Positions 17,979-26,604 of a stretch of 64,000 nt of DNA are shown here, one piece after another. This DNA is from Lachnospiraceae bacterium. GTDB lineage: Bacteria; Bacillota; Clostridia; Lachnospirales; Lachnospiraceae. The DNA is taken from positions 13,340 through 77,339 of the forward strand of contig CAAGFJ010000096.1 of NCBI GenBank assembly GCA_900769115.1, written 5' to 3'. A program made the position numbers and the translations under genes. The number at the start of each line of letters is the position of its first letter. The first letter of the stretch is position 1. Under the pieces are notes generated by a model. That model saw nothing but the letters and a program-made list of their open reading frames with translations, searched no databases and was not told where the DNA came from.

Positions 17979-18824
17979 TTATTTTACAGCTCCATTCACC
18001 ACACCATTCAGAATATGCTTCTGACAGATCAGATAAAAGACCAGTATTGGCAGAAGTGCCAGCAGATAGGAAGCAAATGCCAGATTGTAATTCGTTCCAA
18101 ACTGTGTCTGAAAATTAAGCTGTGCAAGCGGTAATGTATTCTTGCCAGTTCCTGACATGATAACCAATGGTGTCATTACATCGTTCCATGTTCCGAGTGC
18201 TGTCAGAATGGCTACTGTCGCATGCATTGGTTTCATGACTGGAAAAATAATCTTCCAATAGGTTGTCCATGTACTTGCTCCATCCACACATGCAGCCTCT
18301 TCCAGTGCCATCGGAATATTCGTCAGATATCCGGAATACATCAACACATTCATCGGCATATAAAATACCAAATATAAAATAATAACTCCGGCTCTGTTCG
18401 CAAGTCCCATCTGTGCCGTCTGTTTTACCACCGGCATCATCAGAATTGCAAATGGTACGAACATACCACTGACAACATAAAAATAAATAAACTTATAAAA
18501 TTTATTATGTGCTTTATTCCTTGCAATTGCATATCCAAGCAGTGAGTGGATCAGAATTGCAAGTACTACCGTCACGATTGTGATCAACAGACTGTTTCCC
18601 AGAGAATTCCAGAAATCCGTTACTTTCATTGCCTCTGTAAAATTATCCAGACTGAAATGCTTTGGAAGTGATAAGATTCCTGCAATATCATTCGTCATTT
18701 CCGAAGGTTTCTTCAATGCAACGACAACAGTCATATATAATGGAAATATTACAGTGATCAGCCCTGCGATCAATAAAATCGTGACAGACCAGTTTATTTT
18801 TTCTTTCCCAGCTTTCTTCATCAC
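17979..18824 (-). CDS. Sugar ABC transporter permease (MalG/MsmG type)
   Basis: 281 aa with six predicted membrane helices. The EAA loop reads LEEAACVDGASTWTTYWKII, which is typical of CUT1 sugar importers. Its start overlaps the stop of the partner permease (ATGA). It works with the 18821-19708 permease and the 19745-21028 binding protein to import an oligosaccharide, probably raffinose or melibiose given the adjacent alpha-galactosidase. No ATPase gene is present, as is usual for CUT1 systems sharing an MsmK ATPase encoded elsewhere. Confidence 0.93.
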   Translation of the reverse strand: MMKKAGKEKINWSVTILLIAGLITVIFPLYMTVVVALKKPSEMTNDIAGILSLPKHFSLDNFTEAMKVTDFWNSLGNSLLITIVTVVLAILIHSLLGYAIARNKAHNKFYKFIYFYVVSGMFVPFAILMMPVVKQTAQMGLANRAGVIILYLVFYMPMNVLMYSGYLTNIPMALEEAACVDGASTWTTYWKIIFPVMKPMHATVAILTALGTWNDVMTPLVIMSGTGKNTLPLAQLNFQTQFGTNYNLAFASYLLALLPILVFYLICQKHILNGVVNGAVK

Positions 18825-19708
18825 AACTGTTCCTCCTTCTTACCGGTGATAGTCATCTGTGCTACCGAGATCACTACGATCACAATAAAGAAAATGACTG
18901 CATTTGCACTCTGAAATCCGAACTGACCACCACTCATTCCGTTATTATAAATCAAGTATGAAATAGATTCTGTGCTCTGGGCAGGACCACCTTTGGTCAA
19001 TGCCATGATCTGATCGAATACCATCAGAAAGTTTTTCACACTCAAAACCATATTAATAGAAAAAAATGGAATGATCAGTGGAAATGTCAGGTTCTTGAAT
19101 TTCTTCCATCCTGTGGCTCCGTCAATGGCACCTGCTTCATATACATCCTCCGGAACGGTCTGAAGTCCCGAAATATAAATGATTGTGTTCATTGCAATCG
19201 ACTGCCATGCACACACGATTACGATTGCAATCCAGGCAAGATTTATATTAGAAAGCATACTGGAACTAAGCGCTTTACTTCCGATCATTTTCCCAAACAC
19301 CGGAAGAATATAAGTAAAAAAGTAGTTAAATATATATCCTACCACCAGTGCTCCTAATACATTCGGGATAAAATATGCACCTCGAAGTGCACTTTTAAAC
19401 TTAATCTTACTATTCAGTCCAAGAGCCATCAGAAGACTCAATACATTTGTCAGGATTGTCGCTGCAATTGCCAGTTTAAATGTAAAGAAATAAGATCCTC
19501 CGACTCTGGAATCCGTAAAGAGATCTTTATAGTTCCGAAGCCCTACCCAGTCGTAACTTCCATAACCTTTAAAGTTTGTAAAACTGTAGATGACACCTTT
19601 TATCAGCGGCAGCGTATTGAAGCAGAAAAATAATGCAACAATCGGAATCGTGATCAGAAGAAATGTCCGCTTTCTATCATTTAATTTATTCTTTTTCATC
19701 ATACCCAC
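18821..19708 (-). CDS. Sugar ABC transporter permease (MalF/MsmF type)
   Basis: 295 aa, six predicted membrane helices (the first near residues 15-35). The EAA motif EDVYEAGAIDGATGWKKF is present. The C-terminal part is typical of CUT1 permeases: MALTKGGPAQSTESISYLIY. It is translationally coupled to the following permease and lies 36 bp after the binding-protein gene. Confidence 0.93.
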   Translation of the reverse strand: MGMMKKNKLNDRKRTFLLITIPIVALFFCFNTLPLIKGVIYSFTNFKGYGSYDWVGLRNYKDLFTDSRVGGSYFFTFKLAIAATILTNVLSLLMALGLNSKIKFKSALRGAYFIPNVLGALVVGYIFNYFFTYILPVFGKMIGSKALSSSMLSNINLAWIAIVIVCAWQSIAMNTIIYISGLQTVPEDVYEAGAIDGATGWKKFKNLTFPLIIPFFSINMVLSVKNFLMVFDQIMALTKGGPAQSTESISYLIYNNGMSGGQFGFQSANAVIFFIVIVVISVAQMTITGKKEEQL

Positions 19709-19744
19709 TCCTTAAACTTCTGTATTATCAGCAACTTTGCTATC

Positions 19745-21028
19745 TTAATCATTATGTGATTTCTCGTAATCTTCAACTTTGCGGATAATATCACGATTGT
19801 ATCTTACCCAGTCTGTATCGAATTTTTTAAGAAATGCATTTGTATCTTTTTTCATCAAAAATGTCTGAATCTGTGCATCTACAGCCATTTCCGATGGATA
19901 ATAATGATCCTGGAAATCAGACATCTTTCCCTCTTTGATATATTCCGTCACCCCACTTAATGTGGATGCCAATTTAAATTCACCTTCTTTACAAGGTACT
20001 GCTTTCTGTTCATCCAGATATGCCTGCACATTTTCGTCTTTTAACAGAAAATCTAAAACTTCATATGCTGCTTCCTTATTCTCACAGTCTTTCATTACAC
20101 AAAACTGAAGGTCAATTCCCGAATTCAGTTTATTTTCTTCCGCATTGTTACTTGCCGGCATTACAAATGAATCAATCTCCATATCCGGGTTGACTGTCTG
20201 AATTTGTGGTATAGCGTAACTTCCGATTGTGTACATTGCAGACTCACCTTTTGCAAATGCCGTACACGCACCGTTGTAATCATACGCAAACGGATCATCC
20301 GGTCCATATGGAAGCAGTTCCAGCATACGCTCTGCCACTTCTTTATATTCTTTTGAAAATGTAGTCTTTCCACGATTCACTTGTGCACATACATCTGCAG
20401 GTGCCAGGTCTACCGCAATCGCATTCCACGGTGCAAGACAGGTCCATGTATCTTTAAATCCAAAATAAAACGGCTGGATTCCTGCATTCTGGATCTCCTG
20501 ACACAGGTTCATAAGTTCATTCCATGTAGTTGGAATTTCCCATCCATGTTCTTCAAACATCTCCTTGTTATAAAGAATCCCGGCCGCATTCGCAACGTAT
20601 GGTACCGCATAAGTTCCTTTTTCCGGAACAAATTCCAGATTTTTATCAATTTCTTTATATGCTTCCTTAATATCATCCAAACCTTTATAGTCAGAAATAT
20701 CCATCAGCATATCAGAATCAATAAAGTTTGAATAACTTACCTCTCCTCCAATTCCAATAATATCCGGATTATCCTCACGGACAAACCTTGTCTTCAAAAC
20801 AGTCATTGCATCATTCGGAGATTCGATTGTAAGATGAATATCATCATGTGTACGGTTGAATTCTTCTTCTATTTTTTCAAAAGTTTTTACCGCCTCAGGC
20901 TTATACTGCACAAGTTCTATTTCTGTCTTTCCTGTCTTTTCCTTCTGTCCACATCCTTGCAGCATCATAGCCCCAGCCATTGCAAGAACCAATCCGGCAC
21001 TTACCAGTTTCCTGTATTTCCTATGCAT
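19745..21028 (-). CDS. Sugar-binding lipoprotein of ABC importer (MsmE type)
   Basis: 427 aa. Lipoprotein signal peptide MHRKYRKLVSAGLVLAMAGA ending in a MLQGCGQ lipobox. The mature protein is a family 1 extracellular solute-binding protein (IESPNDAMTVLKTRF, YAVPYVANAAGILYNKEMFE, TTWNELMNLCQEI). It captures the oligosaccharide for the two permeases encoded next. It is the first gene of the minus operon and is divergent from the AraC-type regulator at 21262, the arrangement of msm/raf loci. Confidence 0.93.
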   Translation of the reverse strand: MHRKYRKLVSAGLVLAMAGAMMLQGCGQKEKTGKTEIELVQYKPEAVKTFEKIEEEFNRTHDDIHLTIESPNDAMTVLKTRFVREDNPDIIGIGGEVSYSNFIDSDMLMDISDYKGLDDIKEAYKEIDKNLEFVPEKGTYAVPYVANAAGILYNKEMFEEHGWEIPTTWNELMNLCQEIQNAGIQPFYFGFKDTWTCLAPWNAIAVDLAPADVCAQVNRGKTTFSKEYKEVAERMLELLPYGPDDPFAYDYNGACTAFAKGESAMYTIGSYAIPQIQTVNPDMEIDSFVMPASNNAEENKLNSGIDLQFCVMKDCENKEAAYEVLDFLLKDENVQAYLDEQKAVPCKEGEFKLASTLSGVTEYIKEGKMSDFQDHYYPSEMAVDAQIQTFLMKKDTNAFLKKFDTDWVRYNRDIIRKVEDYEKSHND

Positions 21029-21261
21029 ATTCCAAAACTCCTTTTACTCCGTTCCTTCCTGATTTTGAACCTTTCCCGGGATATTTTCTTGTTTTCATCG
21101 TCAGGTCTTCCTCTTTTTTATTTACAAGCAAATTGTAACATACCATTATACGTCTATAAATACCCTTATTTTATATGTTTTATAGCAAAATGCAATTTTT
21201 TTCATTATATATTGAAGTCATCTAGCATTTTGGTATATACTGATGAAAAAGGAGGCTTTCT
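21029..21261. promoter_or_regulatory. Divergent control region of the alpha-galactoside locus
   Basis: A 233-bp AT-rich region between the binding-protein gene (minus) and the AraC-type regulator (plus). On the minus strand a TATAAT near 21148 has no clear -35, as expected for an activator-dependent promoter. An 8-bp inverted repeat, CAAAATGC (21186-21193) and GCATTTTG (21225-21232), is separated by 31 bp. The second arm lies between TTGAAG (about 21212) and TATATACT, a candidate regulator promoter. I see no other genes here. Confidence 0.45.
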
Positions 21262-22128
21262 ATGAGTGATATTTTATTTTCTGTTTTCCCCAATGAGAAT
21301 TTTGTCGATATCGGACTTTACCAGTATGGCTGGGAACAATGTGAACCTTCACATTCTTTCGGACCTGCTGCCAGAAATCATTATATCTTTCACTATGTGA
21401 TATCCGGAACCGGAACATTGATGGCCAATGATTCCTCTGGTAACACAATCGAATACCAGGTAAAAAGCGGACAGGGTTTTATGTTATTTCCTAATCAGAT
21501 TAATACTTATATTGCAGATCAGAATCTCCCTTGGGAATATACCTGGATCGAATTTGACGGACTGCGTGCCAAAGAAATTGTCTCTACCGCTGGTCTCACC
21601 CCCGACCAGCCGGTCTATCATGCCGGTTCGAAAGATCTTCGCAACGAAATGATGAAAGAAATGTTATACATTTCCAGACACCCTGGATCCTCCTCCGAAT
21701 CACCATTCCATCTGATTGGACACTTATATTTATTTTTGGATTATTTCATGCGTTCTGCTGCTACTGTGCGTATGAACCAAAGCGGGAAGATCAGAGATTT
21801 TTACATAAAAGAGGCATTATCCTATATCGAACAAAATTTTCAGAACAATATTACCATTGAGGACATTGCCTCATTCTGTGGTCTAAACCGAAGTTATTTT
21901 GGGAAAATCTTTCACGATACCATTGGAAAATCTCCACAGGAATTTTTGATCAGTTATCGTATGACAAAAGCTGCCGAACTTCTGAAATTGACATCTTTAT
22001 CCATTGCAGACATTGGAAATGCTGTCGGCTATCCGAATCAGTTGCATTTTTCAAGAGCATTCAAGAATGTGTATGGAACCTCTCCCAGAAGCTGGCGTAG
22101 TGCAAACAAATTAGAACCCGATATATAA
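21262..22128 (+). CDS. AraC-family regulator of alpha-galactoside utilisation (MsmR-like)
   Basis: 288 aa. The N-terminal cupin-type sugar-sensing domain includes SFGPAARNHYIFHYVISGTG and VKSGQGFMLFPNQINTYIAD. Two C-terminal helix-turn-helix motifs occur at about 190-280 (ITIEDIASFCGLNRSYFGKIF, then SIADIGNAVGYPNQLHFSRA and FKNVYGTSPRSWR). AAAGGAGG precedes the ATG. It is divergent from the transporter and galactosidase genes and most likely activates them when sugar is present. Confidence 0.93.
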   Translation: MSDILFSVFPNENFVDIGLYQYGWEQCEPSHSFGPAARNHYIFHYVISGTGTLMANDSSGNTIEYQVKSGQGFMLFPNQINTYIADQNLPWEYTWIEFDGLRAKEIVSTAGLTPDQPVYHAGSKDLRNEMMKEMLYISRHPGSSSESPFHLIGHLYLFLDYFMRSAATVRMNQSGKIRDFYIKEALSYIEQNFQNNITIEDIASFCGLNRSYFGKIFHDTIGKSPQEFLISYRMTKAAELLKLTSLSIADIGNAVGYPNQLHFSRAFKNVYGTSPRSWRSANKLEPDI

Positions 22129-22134
22129 AATCAA

Positions 22135-22175
22135 AGAACGCCAGAACCGGCATTTGCCGGAACTGGCGTTCCTTG
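22135..22175. terminator. Hairpin terminator between convergent genes
   Basis: GAACGCCAG and CTGGCGTTC with an inner CCGGCA/TGCCGG stem form a long hairpin, with short T-rich flanks on either strand. It lies between the AraC-type gene and metG, whose 3' ends face each other. Confidence 0.6.
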
Positions 22176-22210
22176 TCTGTAATACAAATGTTGAGAAAAT
22201 TATTTAAAAA

Positions 22211-24166
22211 TTAGCAGATCTCTGCTCCATGTGGCATATCCTTCTCGGCTGTCACAAGTGCAAGATTGCCCTCTGCATCTTCCGCACACAGGATCATACC
22301 CTGTGACTCAATACCGGCAAGCTTTGCAGGCTTTAAGTTGGTTACAACAACAACCTTCTTGCCGACCATCTCCTCCGGTGAATAATGTGCCTTGATACCG
22401 GATACGATCTGTCTTACCTCACTGCCGATCTTAACCTGTGAACAAAGTAACTTCTTAGACTTCTTCACTTCTTCGCAGGCAATAACCTGTCCGATCTGAA
22501 GCTGGATCTTATCAAACTCATCAATCGTGATCTCCGGCTTCTTCTCCTCTAGATCAATGCCCGGATTATCATCCTCTGGTTCCGGTTCTGGTGCCGGCTG
22601 TAATGCGGCTACCTTCTCCAATACCTCGTCAAGGTCTAATCTCGCAAATAAGATCTCCGGCTTATCGGTTACCTTTGTACCTGACTTGTATCCACCGAAA
22701 CGAACCAGATCATTTACTTTACGCCTTGGTGCATTTAACTGTGCAAGGATCTTCTCAGAAGTCTCCGGCATATATGGCTCTAACAGGGTTGCACCGATAA
22801 TGATGCTCTCTACCAGATTGTAAAGTACAGTTGCCAGACGATCCTTCTTGTCCTCTTCCTTTGCAAGTGCCCAAGGCATCGTCTCATCAATATATTTGTT
22901 ACATCTCTTAAAGAGATTGAAGATCTCAGTCATGGCATCTGCCACACGCAGCTTATCCATTGCATTCGATACACGGATTCTCGTATCCAATGCATAGTCG
23001 ATCAACTCCTGATCTACCGGCTCTGCCACCTTCTTATTCGTTACCTCACCGTCAAAATACTTGTTAGACATAGAGATTGTACGGTTTACCAGATTACCAA
23101 GTGTATTGGCAAGATCGGAATTCAGACGCTCTACTAACAGTTCCCATGAAATGACACCATCATTCTCGAACGGCATCTCATGTAATACAAAGTAACGAAC
23201 CGCATCCACACCAAACATATCTACCAGATCATCTGCATAGATCACGTTACCTTTTGACTTACTCATCTTACCATCACTCTGGATCAGCCATGGATGACCG
23301 AATACCTGCTTTGGAAGTGGAAGTCCTAATGCCATCAGCATGATCGGCCAGTAAATGGTATGAAAACGGAGAATGTCCTTACCGATCAAATGCAGATCAC
23401 ATGGCCAGTATTTCTCAAACATCTTATCGCTGTGACCATCTAAGTCATATCCAAGTCCGGTAATATAGTTGGTAAGTGCATCGATCCATACATAGATGAC
23501 ATGCTTTGGATCAAAGTCTACCGGAATACCCCACTTAAAGGAAGTACGGGATACACACAGATCCTGAAGCCCCGGCAACAGGAAGTTGTTCATCATCTCA
23601 TTCTTACGGGACTCCGGCTGAATGAACTCCGGATGGGTGTTGATATAATCGATCAGCTTGTCCTGATACTTGCTCATCTTGAAGAAATATGCTTCTTCCT
23701 TCGCCGGCTGTACCTCCCGGCCACAATCCGGACATTTACCATCTACTAACTGTGACTCAGTAAAGAATGATTCACACGGTGTACAATACATTCCTTCGTA
23801 CTCACCCTTGTAGATGTCTCCCTGGTCGTATAATTTCTTGAAGATCTTCTGTACCTGTTTCTCATGATCCTCATCTGTCGTACGGATGAACTTGTCATAA
23901 GAGGTGTTCATGAGATCCCAGATTCTCTTGATCTCACCTGCGGTCTGGTCTACAAACTCCTTCGGTGTAACTCCAGCTTCCTCAGCCTTCAACTCAATCT
24001 TCTGTCCATGCTCGTCGGTTCCTGTCTGAAAACGAACATCATATCCTACGAATCTCTTGTATCTTGCAATACTGTCTGCAAGTACGATCTCGTAAGTATT
24101 CCCAATGTGTGGTTTGCCTGATGTGTAGGCAATGGCAGTCGTAATGTAGTATGGTTTCTTTGCCAT
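22211..24166 (-). CDS. metG: Methionyl-tRNA synthetase
   Basis: 651 aa. It charges tRNA-Met. The HIGH-type motif is KPHIGNTYE at residue 14, the zinc-knuckle segment CTPCESFFTESQLVDGKCPDC near 127-147, and KMSKSKGN near 297-304. A C-terminal EMAP/Trbp-type tRNA-binding domain (IDEFDKIQLQIGQVIACEEV to the end) gives the homodimeric long form. A methionine T-box leader lies upstream at 24373-24650. Confidence 0.97.
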   Translation of the reverse strand: MAKKPYYITTAIAYTSGKPHIGNTYEIVLADSIARYKRFVGYDVRFQTGTDEHGQKIELKAEEAGVTPKEFVDQTAGEIKRIWDLMNTSYDKFIRTTDEDHEKQVQKIFKKLYDQGDIYKGEYEGMYCTPCESFFTESQLVDGKCPDCGREVQPAKEEAYFFKMSKYQDKLIDYINTHPEFIQPESRKNEMMNNFLLPGLQDLCVSRTSFKWGIPVDFDPKHVIYVWIDALTNYITGLGYDLDGHSDKMFEKYWPCDLHLIGKDILRFHTIYWPIMLMALGLPLPKQVFGHPWLIQSDGKMSKSKGNVIYADDLVDMFGVDAVRYFVLHEMPFENDGVISWELLVERLNSDLANTLGNLVNRTISMSNKYFDGEVTNKKVAEPVDQELIDYALDTRIRVSNAMDKLRVADAMTEIFNLFKRCNKYIDETMPWALAKEEDKKDRLATVLYNLVESIIIGATLLEPYMPETSEKILAQLNAPRRKVNDLVRFGGYKSGTKVTDKPEILFARLDLDEVLEKVAALQPAPEPEPEDDNPGIDLEEKKPEITIDEFDKIQLQIGQVIACEEVKKSKKLLCSQVKIGSEVRQIVSGIKAHYSPEEMVGKKVVVVTNLKPAKLAGIESQGMILCAEDAEGNLALVTAEKDMPHGAEIC

Positions 24167-24189
24167 GTCTGTTACCCTCCTTTATTCTG

Positions 24190-24351
24190 TGCGAAACAGT
24201 CTACTTCTTTAATTCGTTACACAAATATAATAATATCAACACAGGCACGCTTTCGCTACTCATCACTCGCAATGGTACTAAGCTCGAAAACACCTCGCTA
24301 AGTACCAGCGATTCTGAAGTACCTGCTTATGATTATTATTTATGTTTCGCA
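24190..24351. repeat. 162-bp element bounded by 9-bp inverted repeats
   Basis: TGCGAAACA (24190-24198) and TGTTTCGCA (24343-24351) are perfect inverted repeats. Inside, TGGTACTAAGC and GCTAAGTACCA form a long hairpin, with flanking TCGC and GCGA extending it. It lies between the T-box terminator and metG, where no such structure is required. It could be a small non-autonomous repeat or a structured leader segment. No coding potential is visible. Confidence 0.4.
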
Positions 24352-24372
24352 ATATGATTTTGATGTTATGTG

Positions 24373-24650
24373 TAAAAAAAGAAACCCGCCTTTAAAAACT
24401 TAAAGGCGAGCTATTCTCTCACGGTACCACTTTAATTCATCTGCATATCACTATGCTGACCTTACCAACTGGCTATTACCAGTCTACACTGTAACGGGTG
24501 TTCCCGTTCTCTGCTAAACGAATGTCTCACAAAGAATGCTCCAAGACCATCTTCCATCTGCTCGTTCTTTCCCTGCTCTCAGCTTATCAGGTTCTCTGTC
24601 AAAGCGTTCCCAGATGTACTCTTCTCTTCCTCGCACATAACTATACAACT
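24373..24650 (-). promoter_or_regulatory. T-box riboswitch leader of metG
   Basis: On the minus strand the T-box sequence AAAGTGGTACCGTG lies near 24421-24436. It is followed by a terminator, CTCGCCTTTAAG with a TTAAAGGCGGG arm and seven T (24374-24410). Upstream on the transcript a Stem I-like region carries GGAAGATGGTC, so an AUG specifier fits methionine. Uncharged tRNA-Met binding should prevent termination. Exact stem borders were not folded. Confidence 0.85.
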
Positions 24651-24657
24651 GTTATTG

Positions 24658-24686
24658 ATTATAGAATGCGATACCCTTTCTGTCAA
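24658..24686 (-). promoter_or_regulatory. metG T-box promoter
   Basis: Minus strand TTGACA, 17-bp spacer, TATAAT, both hexamers perfect. It starts the T-box transcript. Confidence 0.85.
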
Positions 24687-24704
24687 GGTAAAGGATACTT
24701 CATT

Positions 24705-25352
24705 TTATAACTTCGAATATCCGTAACTGTTAACGATTGCTTCGATCCGCTTACCGGCCTGGCAATATGGACACTGATTATGTGGATATGTCTTATACTC
24801 CGGAATATCAGATGCCTTAAATAATGTATGTACCGGCTGCCCTGCGATCACTTCATTCGCAGAGAAAATAGCAGAGATACCTGCTACGATTCCTCCATAA
24901 TAAGAGATACACTCTAAGCTTCTCTCGATCGTACGTCCGGTTGTTGCAGATGCCAATAAGAATAATACATGTCTGCCCTTGATCATTGGCTGGATGTTAT
25001 CCCGGAATATCATCTGTCCTGCGGAATTGAACTCCGGTGTTACCACATACATTGCCTTATGCTGGTTCATTGACATGATACCGGAATTGGTTAATTCCTC
25101 TGCAAGATAGCCGCCGATCACTTCGGTTCCATCCATACATACGATGGTATCCACGATCGTGGTTCCTACATATTCTCCTGCGATTGACTTGGCTGCTGCA
25201 CGCGCCATGCTCTGACGGGACTTTAACGTTGTCATATCAATATAATGTGTAATATGCGAATGGTTTGTCGCAAAATGTCCCGGTACGACTTTAATGCTAA
25301 CACTATTGTTATACTGGGAATATACCTTCATTGCCTGATGTTCAAATGTCAT
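24705..25352 (-). CDS. Phosphoribosyltransferase-like protein (PyrE-related)
   Basis: 215 aa. The central fold resembles type I phosphoribosyltransferases: IVCMDGTEVIGGYLAEEL, then VLFLLASATTGRTIERSLEC in the position of the PRPP loop, where typical members have DD before the TTG. A C-terminal HNQCPYCQAGKRIEAI segment adds a CxxC. The loss of the acidic pair makes catalytic activity uncertain. AAGGAGG precedes the ATG. It lies upstream of the metG promoter and may be independently transcribed. The substrate is unknown. Confidence 0.75.
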   Translation of the reverse strand: MTFEHQAMKVYSQYNNSVSIKVVPGHFATNHSHITHYIDMTTLKSRQSMARAAAKSIAGEYVGTTIVDTIVCMDGTEVIGGYLAEELTNSGIMSMNQHKAMYVVTPEFNSAGQMIFRDNIQPMIKGRHVLFLLASATTGRTIERSLECISYYGGIVAGISAIFSANEVIAGQPVHTLFKASDIPEYKTYPHNQCPYCQAGKRIEAIVNSYGYSKL

Positions 25353-25495
25353 AATAACCCTCCTTTAGATTCAACATGATGAATAACTCTATTTTATCTG
25401 TTTTTGTCTGTGATTTCAAGAGAAAGTATGTTAGAATATTTCTGATTTTTACAAAGAAAACAATGAATATTACATCGCATGCGGAGGATTTTATT

Positions 25496-26281
25496 ATGCA
25501 TTCATCGATTCAACTGGTTGCCTTAGACATGGATGGCACATTATTAAACAGCAGCAAACAGCTTCCAGCCGACTTTATGGATTGGGTACGCAACCACCCC
25601 TCTATTCAGACTGTTATCTCCAGCGGCCGGCAATATTACAATCTGGTTTCCCTTTTTGAACCGGTAAAAGATCAGTTGATCTATATTTCCGATAACGGGG
25701 GATATGTGTTTGAACAGGATCAGATGATCTACAGCAATGCCATGACCAACGAAGACATCCGGGAATGTCTTTCTCTGTTGTCCGGTGTGAATGGTCTTTC
25801 CCTGATTCTCTGCGGAGCCCGGTCTGCATATATGTATCACGCATCGTCTTATATAGAAGAAAATGCGCACATGTACTATGGGCGTCTTCAATTTGTCACA
25901 GACTTAGATGCAGTGATCGGAACAGACTGTATTGCCAAGATTGCTATATTTGTAGATGATCACAACGCAGAGAACGTTTACCACAATTTTCCGTCCTTGA
26001 ATGAACGGATCACCCCTATTTTATCCGGCGATTCCTGGATTGATATCTCTAACCGTTCCGTCAGCAAAGGTGCTGCCGTTACTGCACTGCTGCAACGTCT
26101 GTCCATTCCGTCCGTACACGCAATGGCTTTCGGTGATTATCTGAATGACTACACCTTATTGCAAAGCTGTGGCGAGAGTTATGCCATGGCAAATGCGCAT
26201 CCCGACTTAAAAGCAATTGCAAAACATGTGACTGCTTCAAACGATGAGGATGGCGTTATGAAAATATTACGTACCCTGTGA
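25496..26281 (+). CDS. HAD-family (Cof-type) phosphatase
   Basis: 261 aa. The ATG at 25496 is chosen because GGAGG lies 7-9 nt upstream and the HAD motif follows at once; an in-frame extension to 25376 adds an unlikely leader. Motif I is VALDMDGTLLNSS with the nucleophile Asp, motif II VISSGRQYYN, and motif IV AFGDYLNDYTLL (GDYLND in place of the common GDNxND). It belongs to the type IIB cap Cof/YidA group, which dephosphorylates sugar phosphates or flavin-related compounds. The substrate cannot be told from sequence. Confidence 0.88.
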   Translation: MHSSIQLVALDMDGTLLNSSKQLPADFMDWVRNHPSIQTVISSGRQYYNLVSLFEPVKDQLIYISDNGGYVFEQDQMIYSNAMTNEDIRECLSLLSGVNGLSLILCGARSAYMYHASSYIEENAHMYYGRLQFVTDLDAVIGTDCIAKIAIFVDDHNAENVYHNFPSLNERITPILSGDSWIDISNRSVSKGAAVTALLQRLSIPSVHAMAFGDYLNDYTLLQSCGESYAMANAHPDLKAIAKHVTASNDEDGVMKILRTL

Positions 26282-26384
26282 CCGGCAGCCTCCGCCGTTC
26301 CCTATCGCAAGATGTACTATAATAGAAGAAATACACCACAATATCTGTTGTTTTTCAGGTAAATTAACATTCACTCATCTTCAG

Positions 26385-26396
26385 ATTGTATACAAT
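26385..26396. promoter_or_regulatory. Palindrome ATTGTATACAAT upstream of pfl
   Basis: A perfect 12-bp palindrome about 110 bp upstream of the pfl promoter. The same TGTATACA core recurs inside the pfl promoter spacer (26510-26517), and a related palindrome lies near 38453-38467. It resembles GntR-type operators. Confidence 0.4.
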
Positions 26397-26454
26397 TTTC
26401 CATTTCTGCAAAGGCTTATTTTTCCTAGATTTTTTACGTACTTAACATTTCCCG

Positions 26455-26502
26455 AATGTTCCTTTTTGTATTGAAAAAAGTACAAAAAAGGAACATTTTT
26501 CC
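26455..26502 (+). terminator. Hairpin before the pfl promoter
   Basis: AATGTTCCTTTTTGTA pairs with TACAAAAAAGGAACATT (one bulge) and runs into TTTCC. It fits a terminator of the HAD gene. The 323-bp gap 26282-26604 otherwise holds only the palindrome, this hairpin and the pfl promoter. Confidence 0.5.
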
Positions 26503-26503
26503 G

Positions 26504-26532
26504 TTGACGTGTATACAATATAAATCTATAAT
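26504..26532 (+). promoter_or_regulatory. pfl operon promoter with operator-like core in spacer
   Basis: TTGACG, 17-bp spacer, TATAAT. The spacer begins with the palindrome TGTATACA, which would place a bound protein between -35 and -10, where it would repress. The leader is about 65 nt. Confidence 0.75.
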
Positions 26533-26604
26533 AGAGTCATAAGATTTTCACCAACGAATTATAAGGTGAATATTTAAAATTTATTATAAGGAGGACATTT
26601 TGAA

